This document shows positions 12,136 to 24,100 of a stretch of DNA of 64,000 nucleotides, one piece after another. The first letter of the stretch is position 1. Each line of letters begins with the position of its first letter. The translations under genes and the position numbers were made by a program. Origin of the DNA: Melieria omissa. Its lineage: Eukaryota; Arthropoda; Insecta; Diptera; Ulidiidae. The stretch is taken from assembly GCA_963971225.1 (NCBI GenBank), contig OZ020269.1, forward strand, positions 29,367,783 to 29,431,782. The letters run 5' to 3'. The notes under the pieces were generated by a model. The model was given only the letters and a program-made list of their open reading frames with translations, had not been told where the DNA came from and made no database searches.

Positions 12136-12194
12136 AAAATAATGCTGAAGCGATGTATTGAAAATATAAAGAGTTTTCTTTTGCTACAACTTAT

Positions 12195-13060
12195 ATACAC
12201 AGTGTGACAATTATGTATTAAGAGTGCTTCTAGAAAACACAATTCAAATACGATATCTGCTAATTTGTCCGTATATTTATTCGAAATATTCTGCTCCAGC
12301 TCATTTTTCTGAATTTCCTCCAGTGCCCTCGTCGAAGCCCGTTGTATAGTCTGAATATCATCAAAACAGCATCCTTTCAACTTCAATTTCAATTTCGGGA
12401 ACAAAGAGAAGTCGCACGGTGCCAAATCAGAAGAATACGGCGGATGATTCAACACACAGACCTGATTCCGAGCCAAAAATTGACGAATAATGAGTGCTGT
12501 GTGACTCGGTGCATTATCGTGCAACAGAGACCAAGTTTTTGGATCGCGTTATTCTGGTCGAATACGACGGATTTTGGCCATCAAACGCTTCAAAACTTCG
12601 AGGTAATATGCGGCAGTAACTGTTTGACCAGTTGGAACAAATTCTTTGTAGATAATTTCTTTGCTATAGAAGAATTGTTTTGAGTTTTTTCGTATTTTTT
12701 TTGGCTTGTGGTGAGTTTTTGATTTCCATTCCGCACTTTGACGATTGGTTTCCGGATCGTATTGGAAACACCATGTTTCATCACCCGTAACAATTGTTTT
12801 CAGGAAGTTTGGATAATTTTCTGCGGCTACAACGATGTCTTAAGAATAACTGACTCTCATTAATTGTTGCTCCTTGTTCAATGTTTGTGGACAAAATTTT
12901 GCGCAGCCCTTTGTTTTGCACAAATCCTCGTGAAGAATGAGTCGGATAGTTTCTCTGTTGATGTTTAAGGCCTCTTCCATAATTTTCAGTGAAGCATTGC
13001 GGTCTTCTGCAATAAAATCACGAACTTTCTGGATCATTTCCAAAATTTAATAAATAGATT
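12195..13060 (-). pseudogene. Mariner transposase pseudogene (DD34D)
   Basis: Three minus-strand pieces in order: 13043-12840 (helix-turn-helix region with VRDFIAEDRNASLK and NINRETIRLILHEDL), 12793-12590 (degenerate middle, where the first catalytic Asp should be), and 12524-12200 (MHDNAPSHTA with the second Asp, then PPYSSDLAPCDF with the third Asp, 34 residues between). A stop lies in the R-I-R-P-E segment just before the second Asp. The family differs from the other mariners of this window. No inverted ends were found, partly because the 3' side runs towards the (TAAAA)n array. Confidence 0.88.
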
Positions 13061-13149
13061 CTACAACATCTTGAAGCACGTTTTCACTCTTCAAACCAGT
13101 TTCACCACACTTTCAGTTTCATTATACTAAATTAATTTTCGACCAGCAT

Positions 13150-14757
13150 TTTACAATCATGAAAAAAACAAAACAAAGTACAAATTAAAAAATACCAAAT
13201 TAGACAAAAATACGTGAAAATTGAATCTGTGCAGTTTGCTAGCGTTGGCGATGGGAAACACGACGACGAAATGCCACAAAGCGCGGCAATATTTGTTTGT
13301 TGGTATGTCGGTCGGCTGGTGCCCGGTTAATTAATTATGATTGAAAATTTTAATTCACATTTAGAATACACAAAAGCAACGTCTACAATAATTTAACAAT
13401 TAAAACGATGAACAAGCAACTAAACAACAACAATAACAACAACTAAAGTCATTAATTAATCAGCTGCTGCGCAGGTAATTAATCAAATTTGCGGATTTCA
13501 GACAAATTCGCCACAACAAACGCCATACCAAAGCGCACGAAAATTGTACAAAAATAATACAAAAATAACACAAAATTAATACGAAAATAACATAACAATA
13601 ATAACTTATAACAACAACAACGCAGCTTCCAAACAAATCTGTAACTAAAGAATAGCACAAAATCCAAGAAGCTTCGAAAAAATAGATGCGAATATTTGTG
13701 TTTGTGTGTATGTCTGTGAGACTCGAAAAGTTGGCAGCACCACCAGAACAATAACAACAACAACTACAGCCACAGTCACAGCTAAGCGCCGCTTAAAAGT
13801 GAAACTGATGCTGGCTGACCGCTTGGCGGCGACTGGTGGCAGCAGCGTTGTTGGTTCACTGCTTTTTTGGTGCTAAACACTGGTCAGTCGGTCGGTCGAC
13901 TGGCTCTGCTGGTCGCTGACGTAAATGTCAAGCGCTGATCTGCACTTCTGATGGATATTTTTGTTCGTATTGTGGTTGTCATTGTTGCCAATTCGCTGCG
14001 TTGTGGCGTAATTAACTTTTGGCAAAAACTCTTTATGAAAATTAAATATAATTTTTTTGTTGCTTTGGCCAAATTAAGTTATTCGGTGGGCGCAATGCGA
14101 GTAGACTGTGAACTTTAGTTGCAGTGTAATTAAATTTAATTGCGGCTTAAATGTTGAGATGACGTTTTTTCTTGGCATCGATTTTGAGCGGCAAAAAGTC
14201 ACAATTTTAGCAAAATTATTTTAAGAAATTTGTGAGATTTTGGTAGAAATTCGTTTTTTACTGCAGCATTCAAGCATTGAAATTACGCTGCGTATAAAGT
14301 TTTGCTACAGTTGCTGCAAAACTTGTTTGATTGTGAAACAAATTTTGAAACAAGTTTGACTCTTTGATAATTGCTGTTAATTTTTCGAATAATTTTAGTA
14401 ATTTACCGTTAGATATTTAACAGCTGGTTTTTTAATGAACAATTTTTATTGAAGTGTATAAAACTTGTTGCAAAACAAATTATTTGCATTTCATGTTTAT
14501 TCTCTGGTTTGTTTGAGAATTGGAGAACTTTGCCAAAAACTGGATAAAGAAATATTTTCGCTGTTATGCATTGTTGTAATTTGAAGTAATTTGAATATTG
14601 AAAGAATTAAATCATCAATAACTTTTGTCATTGTTAAAAATTTTTAAGGTCATAAATAATTTATTTAAACATAGACTGTACAAAAGGTTTTTGAAATATT
14701 TTTTGATAGTAAGGCACTTTAAAAATTCTAAAATAATACAGGGAATAATAAAAGAAA
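13150..14757. other. Non-coding DNA
   Basis: No coding signature. CAA/AAC tracts at 13425-13445 and 13610-13620 and a GT-rich patch at 13695-13715 (with small minus-strand frames) are low-complexity. A GC-richer stretch at 13780-13990 resembles no family known to me. Confidence 0.45.
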
Positions 14758-14875
14758 TAATAGTAAATAAAATAAAATAAAATAAAATAAAATAAAATAA
14801 AATAAAATAAAATAAAATAAAATAAAATAAAATAAAATAAAATAAAATAAAATAAAATAAAATACAATAAAATAA

Positions 14876-14906
<31 letters not shown>

Positions 14907-15516
14907 ATAAAATAAAATAAAATAAAATAAAATAAAATAAAATAAAATAAAATAAAATAAAATAAAATAAAATAAAATAAAATAACATAACATAAAATAA
15001 AATAAAACAAAACAAATTAAAATAAAATAAAATGAAATAAAATAACATAAAATAAAACAATTTCAAATAAAATAAAATAAAATAAAATAAAATAAAATAA
15101 AATAAAATAAAATAAAATAAAATAAAATAAAATAAAATAAAATAAAATAAAATTAAATAAAATTAAATAAAATAGAATAAAATAAAATAAAATAAAATTG
15201 AATTAAATTAAATAAAATAAAATGGAATAGAATAGAATAGAATAGAATAGAATAGAATAGAATAGAATAGAATAGAATAGAATGGAATAGAATAGAATGG
15301 AATGGAATAGAATAGAATAGAATAGAATAGAATAGAATAGAATAGAATAGAATAGAATAGAATAGAATAGAATAGAATAGAATAGAATAGAATAGAATAG
15401 AATAGAATAGAATAGAATAGAATAGAATAGAATAGAATAGAATAGAATAAAATAAAATAAAATAAAATAAAATAAAATAAAATAAAATAAAATAAAATAA
15501 AATAAAATAAAATAAA
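14758..15516. repeat. Pentanucleotide array (TAAAA)n - (TAGAA)n - (TAAAA)n
   Basis: About 760 bp in blocks: TAAAA units from 14765, an ACTAA block at 14880-14903, TAAAA with interruptions to about 15220, about 225 bp of almost pure TAGAA at 15223-15447, then TAAAA again to 15516. The minus-strand frames through it are artefacts of a 5-bp repeat that has no stop in some frames. Confidence 0.97.
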
Positions 15517-15522
15517 ATTCAT

Positions 15523-16150
15523 GACTCAGTGATCACAGACTTTACTTGCTTTGCTTCGGAAATTGTGAAAAATCGATAGAATTGAAAGAAATTGTATGAT
15601 AGTTTGCCAAGTTAGAACTTTACGTGTGAAGTCCACAGTTTTCATAGAGTTCAATAGCCAAAATCTTTATTCAACAAAGCTTTGGCAACTTTGGCTCCTG
15701 TTTTCGGAAAATTATTTTGTTTATTTTTTAAATAAAACTGTTAGTTTGTGGCGTGTCCACTTAAAGTTTTGCTAACTTAAGCTATGAAAGCTACCTCTTA
15801 AAGTTCAGCAAAGCCAAGCCAAGCAAGTAAAGTTAGTGAACATTCTTAACATAAGAATCCATAATAATTAATCTGTACACAAATGTAGTTTCTTTAGAGT
15901 AAGTAAGTAGCAATCACCTTAAGATAAGAATCCATACTAAAAAATCTGTACACAAATGTAGACTTTTTTTTAGAGATATAAAACCTATGATACGGAAAAC
16001 TATCAAAACTGCTATTAACTTCAAATGTTAGACACTGTTGCCAGTTACCTCTTTTTCAGTAACAAATAGTAAACAAATTCCATTCCATTCTCAATTTTTT
16101 CGCTTCAAAAAACAAAAAAAAACATTACGAGTTAAAACTTTTTCTCAGTG
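15523..16150. other. Non-coding DNA with a short direct repeat
   Basis: A segment of about 38 bp (TAAGAATCCATA ... CTGTACACAAATGTAG) occurs at 15851-15888 and again at 15923-15961. No genes seen. Confidence 0.55.
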
Positions 16151-16152
16151 TA

Positions 16153-16706
16153 CAGTGGTGGTCAAGCAATTGGCACGCTTACGAAAAATCTAAATTTTCA
16201 TGTTTAAGTGGATGTAAGACGTACTTAAATAGTTTCAAAACACTTTTTGTTTTCTTGTTTGCTTAGCTTGTTTGTCCCACAGTATTTCTAATGGTATTTT
16301 GAGGTTATGTGCCGTGGGTGAGCAAGATAACGGGACTTTGTTAGCAGCAGTATTAAATTGAACATTTGTTGCAAATCTGTAATAGTGAAGTGTGCATTCG
16401 AATTGTGAAATCATAATGAGAAAATCGTGAATTTTCGGGAGTAAAATGAAAAGAAAAACGATATATTGAAAAATAGTCTCAGCCTTAATGGGTAATTATT
16501 GTTTTAATTAGTTTGGAACGGTGTATTGAACAAAATTTATTTTTTAAGGGTGATGCAAAAAACTTTACAATTCACTTTACAAATATTTTCTTATTTGTTC
16601 TGAAATAAAAATATAATTGAACTCAAAAAATAAAATTTTAAGGGTTTTTTTAAACATAAAAAGCGTTTAATTGCTTGAAGCGTGCTAATTGCTTGACCAA
16701 CCACTG
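16153..16706. mobile_element. Tc1/mariner-type MITE
   Basis: 554 bp flanked by TA at 16151-16152 and 16707-16708. The ends are inverted (CAGTGGTGGTCAAGCAATTG at the left, its near complement at the right, one base longer), and similarity continues about 28 bp. CAGTG termini with TA duplication fit the Tc1 group. No transposase is encoded. Confidence 0.85.
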
Positions 16707-16708
16707 TA

Positions 16709-19145
16709 AGTAATTTCGAACGAATTAATCAAAAAATCATATTGTTTCTTAAAGAAATGTGTGCCCTTCTTTAAAAAAATATAAAATCAGTTAATTGAAA
16801 TATTTAATTTTGTAATTTGATTTTCTTCAAATCCATTAGGTCCTTTATGGATTTTTCGTTTTTACTTACTTTCGAGTTTTTCGTTTTTTACTTAATATAT
16901 ATTTTTTGTCAATGAAATAACCTTTTCTTGTTAATAATTAAAAACATACATTTTCTAAAAAAACAACACAAAACGCTAGATTTGTTGTTCTAATTAATTA
17001 ACAGAATTAATTTTTAATTATTTTAATAATTATATTTTAAAGATTAATAATTTTAATTAAATAATTTACAGCATTTACATGTAACTCTTTTTTTGTTGAG
17101 TAAACTTGTCTTTGCTACCAAATTAAACAGTCAACAGTGCTAAGGGTATTCACACTAAGCTGTGAATGCGGAACAACATCAACAAACAAACCATTACCAT
17201 AACAATGATCAATGTCCCGTCAACTATTCGCATTAATTAACTTGTTATTGTTACTGTTATTAAGTCGCGTAGGTGTGCAATTATGCTCCATGATATGTTT
17301 TGACAACTGCGATGCTGCAATTAAACTGAATTACTGTCCATAGCGCATCCTACGTAAATCATGAAATTCTCTGTGGTGAGCAGCAGCAGCCAATACCGAA
17401 AATAAAATAAATCACATTGTTGTCGAAAATGCAGGGAATTCCAACCATTTAACTCGCACTGCGCGTGCGTTCGGTTCCGTTCCGTTTGCCGGTGCGCAAC
17501 CGCTGTCTGTCCGCCACATCCGCCAGCCGCATATTTATTATGCCAACTAGTTCGAGTGTTTGACATGCAGGCGTCCTTGCCGCAACTACGTCATCTTATT
17601 TTTTCATTGCTCTTGGTTGTTGTTGTTGATGACAGTGAATTGTTGCGCTCGATTTGCGTAGAAGCTGGCAATCTTTCAGTTTATGACTTTCATTGTGGCT
17701 TTGCTGTTGTATGTTTGTATGTATGCAGGTTCAAGTATTTTTTATTACATGACTCAACGCAGCCAACTGTTCCGATTGTGTCCAATACAATGTGTGTAAA
17801 TGTTTTGATCGCAGCATGCTGTCTGAAAAATGTGCATGTGTGGGTTTTATTGTGTCGGCTTGCGCAAAGTTTTTTTTTGATTTTTTTGTATTTTTGTATT
17901 TATGAGCGACTTAAGTCGGTAGTTTGAAATTGTTGATGACCATCTCAGTTGCTTCGGTTATTTTCATATATTGCACGTTTTGGAAATCAGCTACCAACTT
18001 CTTGAACATTTTCTATTGTCGGACCACCCGTTCGCCGGTGCCTCCAGAAAATGACTTTGTCCTGTTGCCAATAAATCGTCAGCTAAGTAAACTAGTAAAC
18101 TAATTAAACTTGCCACATCGACAGCCACTCACGTTAAGTGCAGCCCGCCGTGAACCAAAGACCGAAGACGAGTGCCGCCCTTAATTGAATCCCTTAATCA
18201 GTCGAAAGTGTGCGCGGCCCGGCGAACGTTTGCATTTGCTAGAAATCAATTATTTACGAGTACCTTCGCAGCGAAGCAGAAAAATGCAATTAACATAATT
18301 CAAGGCGCATTTCATTTGACATGTTGGTGTGATTGCACAATCATGTTGCTGCACGCCAACATCACTCACCAGCCATCGAGCCAGCCAGCCAACAACTGCC
18401 GCCAGTCAGCGCATGGCCAAAGGTAGCAACAGCAACAGCAGCAACATCAGCAACAGCAACAACAACTACAGCTCAACTCGGCTTGCTGCTGACGTGACGC
18501 GTCGTGACTTGGCGTAACGCATTTCTACGCAAGCTGCCGCAACGCCATTGTCCTCGCTGGCTGCAGCGTCTCGGCGCAATTTCTTAGCTATTGGTTTTTA
18601 ATGGCTTCGCTGCTGTTGTTGCCGACGTTGCTATTACGCCACTCCGAAAGGTTTCCGCCTGTGGTTGCCCGCGTAGTTAGGGAAAGTGCCCGATGACAGA
18701 CGGGCGTAGAGCGGAAAGTACAAAAGGAATGCTTTAAAAACTTGTGCCACCAAAAAGCAAACAAAAAAAAATCGAAGAAAACTTAAGAGGCGCTGAATTT
18801 CTTGAAAGTTTCAACACAACAATAAGTTGAAGTTTGTATTTGGCAGGGAATCCTTATTAACTAAAATTGTTTATGTTTGAATTTTAATAGAAATTTTGGC
18901 AAAAGTAAGTAACTGTTGTGAAACCTTGAAGAGATTTGATGATGTGTGGGTACAGTCTTCAGTCTTATTAAATGGGCTTTCAAGTTTTGATTTTATTATT
19001 AAATACTGTACGAAATAAGTCGAAAAAACCAGCGTAACTCTAAATCCAAACTAAGTTTCACTTTTTGTATATATTTATAGTAAAATTATAATAAAAAGTT
19101 TTTATATAACCTATGAATCTTTAAAATTAATTTTTGGTGTGTAAA
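16709..19145. other. Non-coding DNA, partly GC-richer
   Basis: AT-rich to about 17300. From 17330 to 18700 the composition is higher in GC and several overlapping frames are open on both strands. There is a CAG/CAA tract at 18425-18470. No domain, splice pattern or conserved start supports a gene, although an exon or enhancer cannot be excluded by eye. Confidence 0.4.
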
Positions 19146-19147
19146 TA

Positions 19148-20061
19148 TAGGGGTTTCCAACAAGAGGTGTTATTTTGAATCACCCGGTATTTCGGTAGCT
19201 GTCACTTTTGAAGCTTTTATTCTTTGATATTTGACAAGTAGAAACTACGCCATTCCTAAAAATGGAACGATACACGCTTTAACAACGCATTGAAATTATT
19301 AAAATTCACTACAAAAATGGTGAAAATCTTGCAGTCACAGTTCGCAAAACTAAAGCATTTTTGGGTCATCGTGAAGCACCTTGTCGGACCGCAATACAGA
19401 AATTGGTGGAAAAATTCGAGCTCAGAAAACCCAAGAGTTATTTGTTGAGAAGCCTCTCCATCCTCAACGTGTGACTGTTTGGTGCGGTTTATGGTCCGGC
19501 GGGGTCATTGGACCTTACTGTTTCGAAAATGAGGTTGGATCAACAGTTACGGTGAATGGATTGCGCTATCGAGAGATGATTAATCATTTTTTATGGTCGG
19601 AGTTGGATGGTATTGATCTGGACAACAAGACTACTTTCAACAAGACGGCGCTACGTGCCACACAAGCAACGAAACCATTGCTCTTTTACGGGAAAAGTTT
19701 CCGGACCGTGTTATCTCTGGCCACCGAGATCTTGTGATTTAACACCTTGCGACTTCTTTCTTTGGGGCCACGTGAAATATAAGGTGTACGCCAACAGCCC
19801 AGCGTCGATTCAAGACCTCAAAGATAGAATTCGTGAGGCTATCGAGGACATAGGACAGCCACTTTGCGATTTGGTTATGGAAAATTTCATGAAAAAGATA
19901 TGGTCCTGTAAGCGTGGTCGTGGTGGCCGTTTGGCTGATGTTGTTTTTCATTATTAACGGCATACCTTCCTCTTTATTATAAAAGAAACATCCGATCATT
20001 TATCTCAAAAATTTAATTTTTCTTTGAATACCAAAATAACACCTCTTGTTGGAAAACCCTA
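19148..20061 (+). mobile_element. Deleted mariner-like element, DD41D type
   Basis: 914 bp with TA at 19146-19147 and 20062-20063. Inverted ends of about 29 bp share the core TTCCAACAAGAGGTGTTATT (first copy GGGGTTTCC, second GGGTTTTCC). The coding part is deleted in the middle, so the element is non-autonomous. A diverged element with related ends lies at 53736. Confidence 0.92.
19262..19957 (+). pseudogene. Transposase of DD41D-type mariner, broken
   Basis: The ATG at 19262 starts MERYTL, followed by a stop at codon 7 and then the helix-turn-helix (QRIEIIKIHYKNGEN, KAFLGHREAPCRTAIQKLV). At about 19420 it jumps to PLHPQRVTVWCGLWSGGVIGP, losing about 130 residues including the first catalytic Asp. 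The second Asp is present in FQQDGATCHT. Shortly after RVIS about 20 bp are lost with a frameshift, then WPPRSCDLTPCDFFLWGHVK carries the third Asp, and the end is GRLADVVFHY. By comparison with intact relatives as I remember them, the spacing of the last two Asp would be 41 residues; the local deletion prevents counting it here. Confidence 0.88.
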
Positions 20062-20063
20062 TA

Positions 20064-20995
20064 TTAAACTTAAAATTAAAAAAGAACAATTACTGCGTCG
20101 GTAGCCCAGCGTGAGTTTCAGAGGCATTTCTTAGATTTCTAGATGTTTGTTTCCCGCACTTTGGTAAACTTTCCAATCTATCCCTAATTGCAAATTGTTT
20201 CCCATTTCCCATTAGTCTAACCGAACTACTTATTGCATTTGAATACCAGGGATATAGCCAGATTCATAATGGAATCTCTTGGTTCTCAGCGCTGTAAAGG
20301 AGAGTCGCGCCATCCAATGTGGTACAACAATGAGCCATAATTTGTGCTTAAGTGAACTTTTCACGTAAAAGACTGCCACTCCAACCTAACCTAACATTCC
20401 CATTCCTTCAGCATTACCCAGTCAAATCATTCACCTTTGGATAAGCTTCTATCATTCCCACTCTATTTCACTCCTGTTGTGGTGAGCAGCTCGCAGCAGA
20501 TTCTCATATCCAGTAGTTGTACTAACGCAACAACAACACAAGCGATACCAGTTTGGACTAACGGAAACGCATAAATCAAACAAAAATAAAAAATTAAATT
20601 AAAATTCGAATTCTTCAACAAACCTCCTTTTCATAACTCAGTAATAAGCTTTCACATAGGGAGACGTCTTCCATACGGGAAGGACAGAAGGCAGTTCCAT
20701 CACCTAAAACTACTAATGATAGGCTATAACTACAACATAAACCTTGTTGAACCCCTGTGCTCCCAAGTGGACTGAATAAGCAGAAAAGTAAAAAAAAATT
20801 GAATTTTTTTCAAAAAGAAACGAAACTTTTTTCAAAAAGTTTTTATAAGTCCTCAAAGTCCTCTGAGGTACGACTGAATACATAAAAGGCTTTCAAAGAT
20901 ATTCGAAAGATTTCAGATTTTATTTTGGCCGAGCTGAATACAACGAATTCTTCTGCCATTATCAGATAAAAAAGGTATCAGAGTAGCATGAAATA
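20064..20995. other. Non-coding DNA around a LINE tail
   Basis: Apart from the LINE 3' end at 20270-20396 I see no gene or element ends. A stretch at 20645-20780 has mixed composition but no recognisable frame. Confidence 0.4.
20270..20396 (+). repeat. LINE 3' end with TAACC tail
   Basis: Contains the sequence GTACAACAATGAGCC, then AAGTGAACTTTTC, GACTGCCACTC and a short CCTAACCTAAC tail. The same order of motifs follows the LINE reading frame at 21.7-22.0 kb and recurs at 56.2 kb, so all three look like 3' ends of one LINE family. Confidence 0.5.
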
Positions 20996-21556
20996 CGAGG
21001 GCGGGTCAATAAGTCCGTGACTTTTTGAATTTCCCGCCTTTTAATTGAAATGGTAACACTGCTCCCGTCAACAGTCATCTGTCAGTTGACTCTTGTCAAA
21101 AATTGAACAAGCTGCGACATTTAGTTTGTTTTTGACAGCCGTTAATATCAGACTACCGCGTTGACTGAGAAGAAAATGGAAAAAAATGAATTTCGTGTGC
21201 TCATTAAGCAAATCTCTTTCCGCTGAGCCATTTCTTCAAGTTTGGGAACAAGAAATAAATAGTCACTTGGGGCTAGATCGGGTGAATAGGCGGGATGAGG
21301 GAGCAATTCGTAGCCCAATTCATGGATTTTTGCCATGGAAACTGCACATGAGCACACGAAATTAACTTTTTTCCATTTTCTTCTCAGTCAACGCGGTAGT
21401 CTGATATTAACGGCTGTCAAAAACAAACTTAATGTCGCAGCTTGTTCAATTTTTGACAAGAGTCAACTGACAGATGACGGTTGACGGGAGCAGTGTTGCC
21501 ATTTCAATTAAGAGGCGGGAAATTCAAAAAGTCACGGACTTATTGACCCGCCCTCG
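20996..21556 (-). mobile_element. Self-inverted mariner with 209-bp arms
   Basis: 561 bp flanked by TA at 20994-20995 and 21557-21558. The left arm 20996-21204 and right arm 21348-21556 are near-identical inverted copies of 209 bp, far longer than normal mariner ends. Each arm includes the 5' terminus (CGAGGGCGGGTCAATAAGTC), the 5' UTR and the first codons of the transposase (left arm reads MEKNEFRVLIK; right arm has a stop at that place). The 143-bp spacer encodes, on the minus strand, only the region around the third Asp: SMAKIHELGYELL then YSPDLAPSDY. The natural 3' end is gone and has been replaced by an inverted copy of the 5' end. Confidence 0.93.
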
Positions 21557-21562
21557 TACGTA

Positions 21563-21606
21563 TGTTAGGTTAAGTTAGGTTAAGTTAGGTTAGGTTAGGT
21601 TAGGTT
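21563..21606. repeat. TTAGGT/TTAAGT short tandem repeat
   Basis: About seven units of GTTAGGTTA/GTTAAGTTA directly after the element above. It may be the tail of a minus-strand LINE of the family with TAACC tails. It is too short and imperfect to be telomeric. Confidence 0.7.
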
Positions 21607-21639
21607 ACCCTGTTGAATCCATTTTGAATCCCTTCATTT

Positions 21640-22075
21640 TTCGTAAAACCAGTGTCCTTTCATTATCTGTTGAGATCCCTGTAGATCGAAACGGGATCTT
21701 TTGTGAACCATTTGGTCTTGGCGAGGAAATTGTGTAGATCGGTCATCGGAAGAAGACTGGGTTTACTTTTAAATGATTTCTGCAGAAGCTGCGGAGTTGG
21801 AAAGGAGACAGAAGCTGCCAATCACGTTCTATGCAACTGTTCTGAGTTCGCTAACATACATAAGCTTCACCTGGATAACTATTCTTTTGACATCCTGGGA
21901 ACCTGGCAGAATTGTTTGTCTGTGGTTTTCTTTGCTTCCTTGACAGATTTAACTGGTTTGCGTAGTAAACTAGTCCAGCCTTTCCGTCATGTAGTATCAT
22001 AATGAGCCATCTGGATCTAAGTTCGCCCAGGTTGAAGGAAACTGCCTAAGCTAACCAAACCTAATTTCACCTTAA
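21640..22075 (+). pseudogene. LINE ORF2 C-terminus with CCHC motif and 3' UTR
   Basis: The frame 21703-22002 contains a cysteine-histidine motif, CRSCGVGKETEAANHVLCNC (C-x2-C-x10-H-x3-C), as found after the RNase H domain in I- and R1-related LINEs. It is preceded by a helical segment (ARKLCRSVIGR) and followed by a poorly conserved tail. The 3' UTR begins GTATCATAATGAGCC and ends in a degenerate CTAACCAAACC tail. No reverse transcriptase is present, so this is a 5'-truncated copy. The family is distinct from the LINE at the left edge of the window. Confidence 0.7.
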
Positions 22076-22079
22076 CAAG

Positions 22080-23585
22080 AGGAAAGTTGAACTGAATCAA
22101 TTTGAGAACATCTTGGTTGGTTGGTTGGTCAGTTGGGTAATAACTACAAAGCCTGTATTTTCTATATTTAAGATAAATATATATATCCTTCGTATTCAAT
22201 TTAAAATTGTCTTGGGACGTGTTTAAAAAAAACAAGTGGGGACCATAACACATTTGGTTTCTGAACAATTGGGTACCAATGCAGCTTCTCATGAAACCCC
22301 TCCTTCCCCTCCCCCTTTTCGCCAGCGCTAGTGCCCTCTTTTCCTGAACCTTTTCCTCCAACGATTTCTTCCTCACTAGTCCCCCTCCTACCTTCTCCCT
22401 TCTGGACCGAGGGGAGCAACAATTTTTTCACTTCGGACTTTACGACAGTAAACTTGCAAATTATCAAAACGTATGCATGTAGTTACAAATCCCTAAGCAA
22501 TTTACGAATTTCAGTCAGACGAAACTTGATTTTAATTTCATATGAGTCAGATTTCAGCTGTTTGGATTTCAAATATTGAAACATGGACTAATTTTCACTA
22601 CATCTTGAATTTTTCAGTATGAAATCAGATTGTGCCGGCACCGAAACATTACCTGCAATCAGCCCATCTACGTAGCGCAAATAAGCCACAACAACAACAA
22701 TGCATAGATGAAAACAAAACGAGAAACTCTTTTTTTCTGTTGCTGTTTTAATTTCTTCATCGTGGCACGTTTTATTCTGGGAATTGAATTCCACCAGCGC
22801 CCACGTAGCCGCAGCAGCAGCAGCATCACATAAACAAATCGCCTGCAATTGACATGCCTCACCGGCGGCCCTTGCTTCGGTCGATATTGCGCAGCTGAAC
22901 GCCTTGTCAAAGTGCAAAACACAACACACAACTAGACCGAAATGAAATGGAGGCGCAGAAAACTGAAAGTGAAACTGAAATTGATTGCAGCGCAAAAGGA
23001 AAACAAGAGCGCGTCAGTTGTGCGAGTCGGCGAGGCGGCGGTGGGCGCGCGGGACACCGCGACACAGTTGACATGTTGACCATACGCCACAGCCGAAACA
23101 CTGGACCCATAACAATGACAACAACACAAACACACAGACAAAACGGACAGCGCGACAGTCCAAACTGGCAGTTGATAAGTTCGCCGAGCTGCATAAAACA
23201 GAAGTGATGGGGGCTGATGTTGTCGTGGCGATAAACTGCAGGAGAATAAGAACGATTGTGGCTGGGCGTGCAAGGGGGGGCGCAGGTGAACGAAAAACGG
23301 CCAACAAGTCAACGAAAGTGAACGTGACAGCCAAAGTAGGAATAAACGCCTTGCTGCACGCTACAGGCGATACAACCGGCAGTGTGGCCCGCAAGCAGAG
23401 TTGGGGGGGAAAACTAAAACTAGCTCGCGATAATGGAAAATGTTGCGCGGTGAAAGTTTTGCCTCAAATTGATATAAGAATTTCAAGAGAATAAAATAAA
23501 GGGTCCTGTCTTGGATACTTGGTTCGAGTATCAGAATGTTCAGGGCAGTGCAGCTATGTTCAGGTTACTTAAATGGGGACATCTG
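22080..23585. other. Non-coding DNA, GC-richer island 22.6-23.5 kb
   Basis: Up to 135 codons are open in several overlapping frames on both strands between 22588 and 23494, which is what GC-richer non-coding DNA gives. None shows a domain or signal peptide I trust. An unrecognised exon cannot be excluded. Confidence 0.4.
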
Positions 23586-23589
23586 TTAA

Positions 23590-24100
23590 CCCTTTCGCTA
23601 TTTTGTTGCCAACATGCTACTTTGTAAACGTCTGAACCCTCTATGGCTTCACGAAAAAATTTTTTTGTTGGTCCTTGGAATAGTTTGAATTTTTAGGAAT
23701 AATGCAAAATTAATAAACTGAATATTTAGATTTAGGAAAATTAGTACAGACTTTTTTTAATGTTATACCTTTACATAGTAACGAAAGAAGAAGCAGAAAG
23801 AAATTACAGAAATTTTTAATTTGAGTTTTTGCTTCAATTCAGATAAATTTTTTTAATTATTTTAGTTCAAGTAGATGAAGAAATATTAAAATTTTAATTA
23901 TGCGCAAACAATTCTGTGTCTAAGTAATTATTATAGCCAGAACGATATGGTGGCTGTTTAATGATAACATTCTAAAAAACAGCATTTGATAACAAACATT
24001 TAAAAAAATTAGTATGGAATAGTGTTGCTGTAACCCCACAGATAACTTATTCGATAAATTAAAAATTTTATTTTTCTCCAGTAAAAATATGTAGCGAAAG
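23590..24100. mobile_element. piggyBac-like TTAA MITE, copy 2
   Basis: Begins CCCTTTCGCTATTTTGTTGC after TTAA at 23586-23589 and ends with GTAGCGAAAG, after which the right GGTTAA is replaced by a (GAAA)n slippage tract. The interior matches the copies at 5911 and 28049, including AAAGAAGAAGCAGAAA. About 511 bp, no coding capacity. Confidence 0.85.

Noticed and set aside
14661..15522. Long minus-strand frames rich in Phe, Tyr, Ile and Leu
   Set aside because: They are translations of the pentanucleotide arrays, which have no stop in some frames.
21563..21606. TTAGG-like repeat as a possible insect telomere seed
   Set aside because: Only about seven imperfect units, interior, and Diptera have lost the TTAGG telomere system. 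A LINE tail explains it better.
22588..23494. Clustered frames in a GC-richer island as exons
   Set aside because: Up to five frames are open at once on both strands, which is the expectation for non-coding GC-richer DNA.
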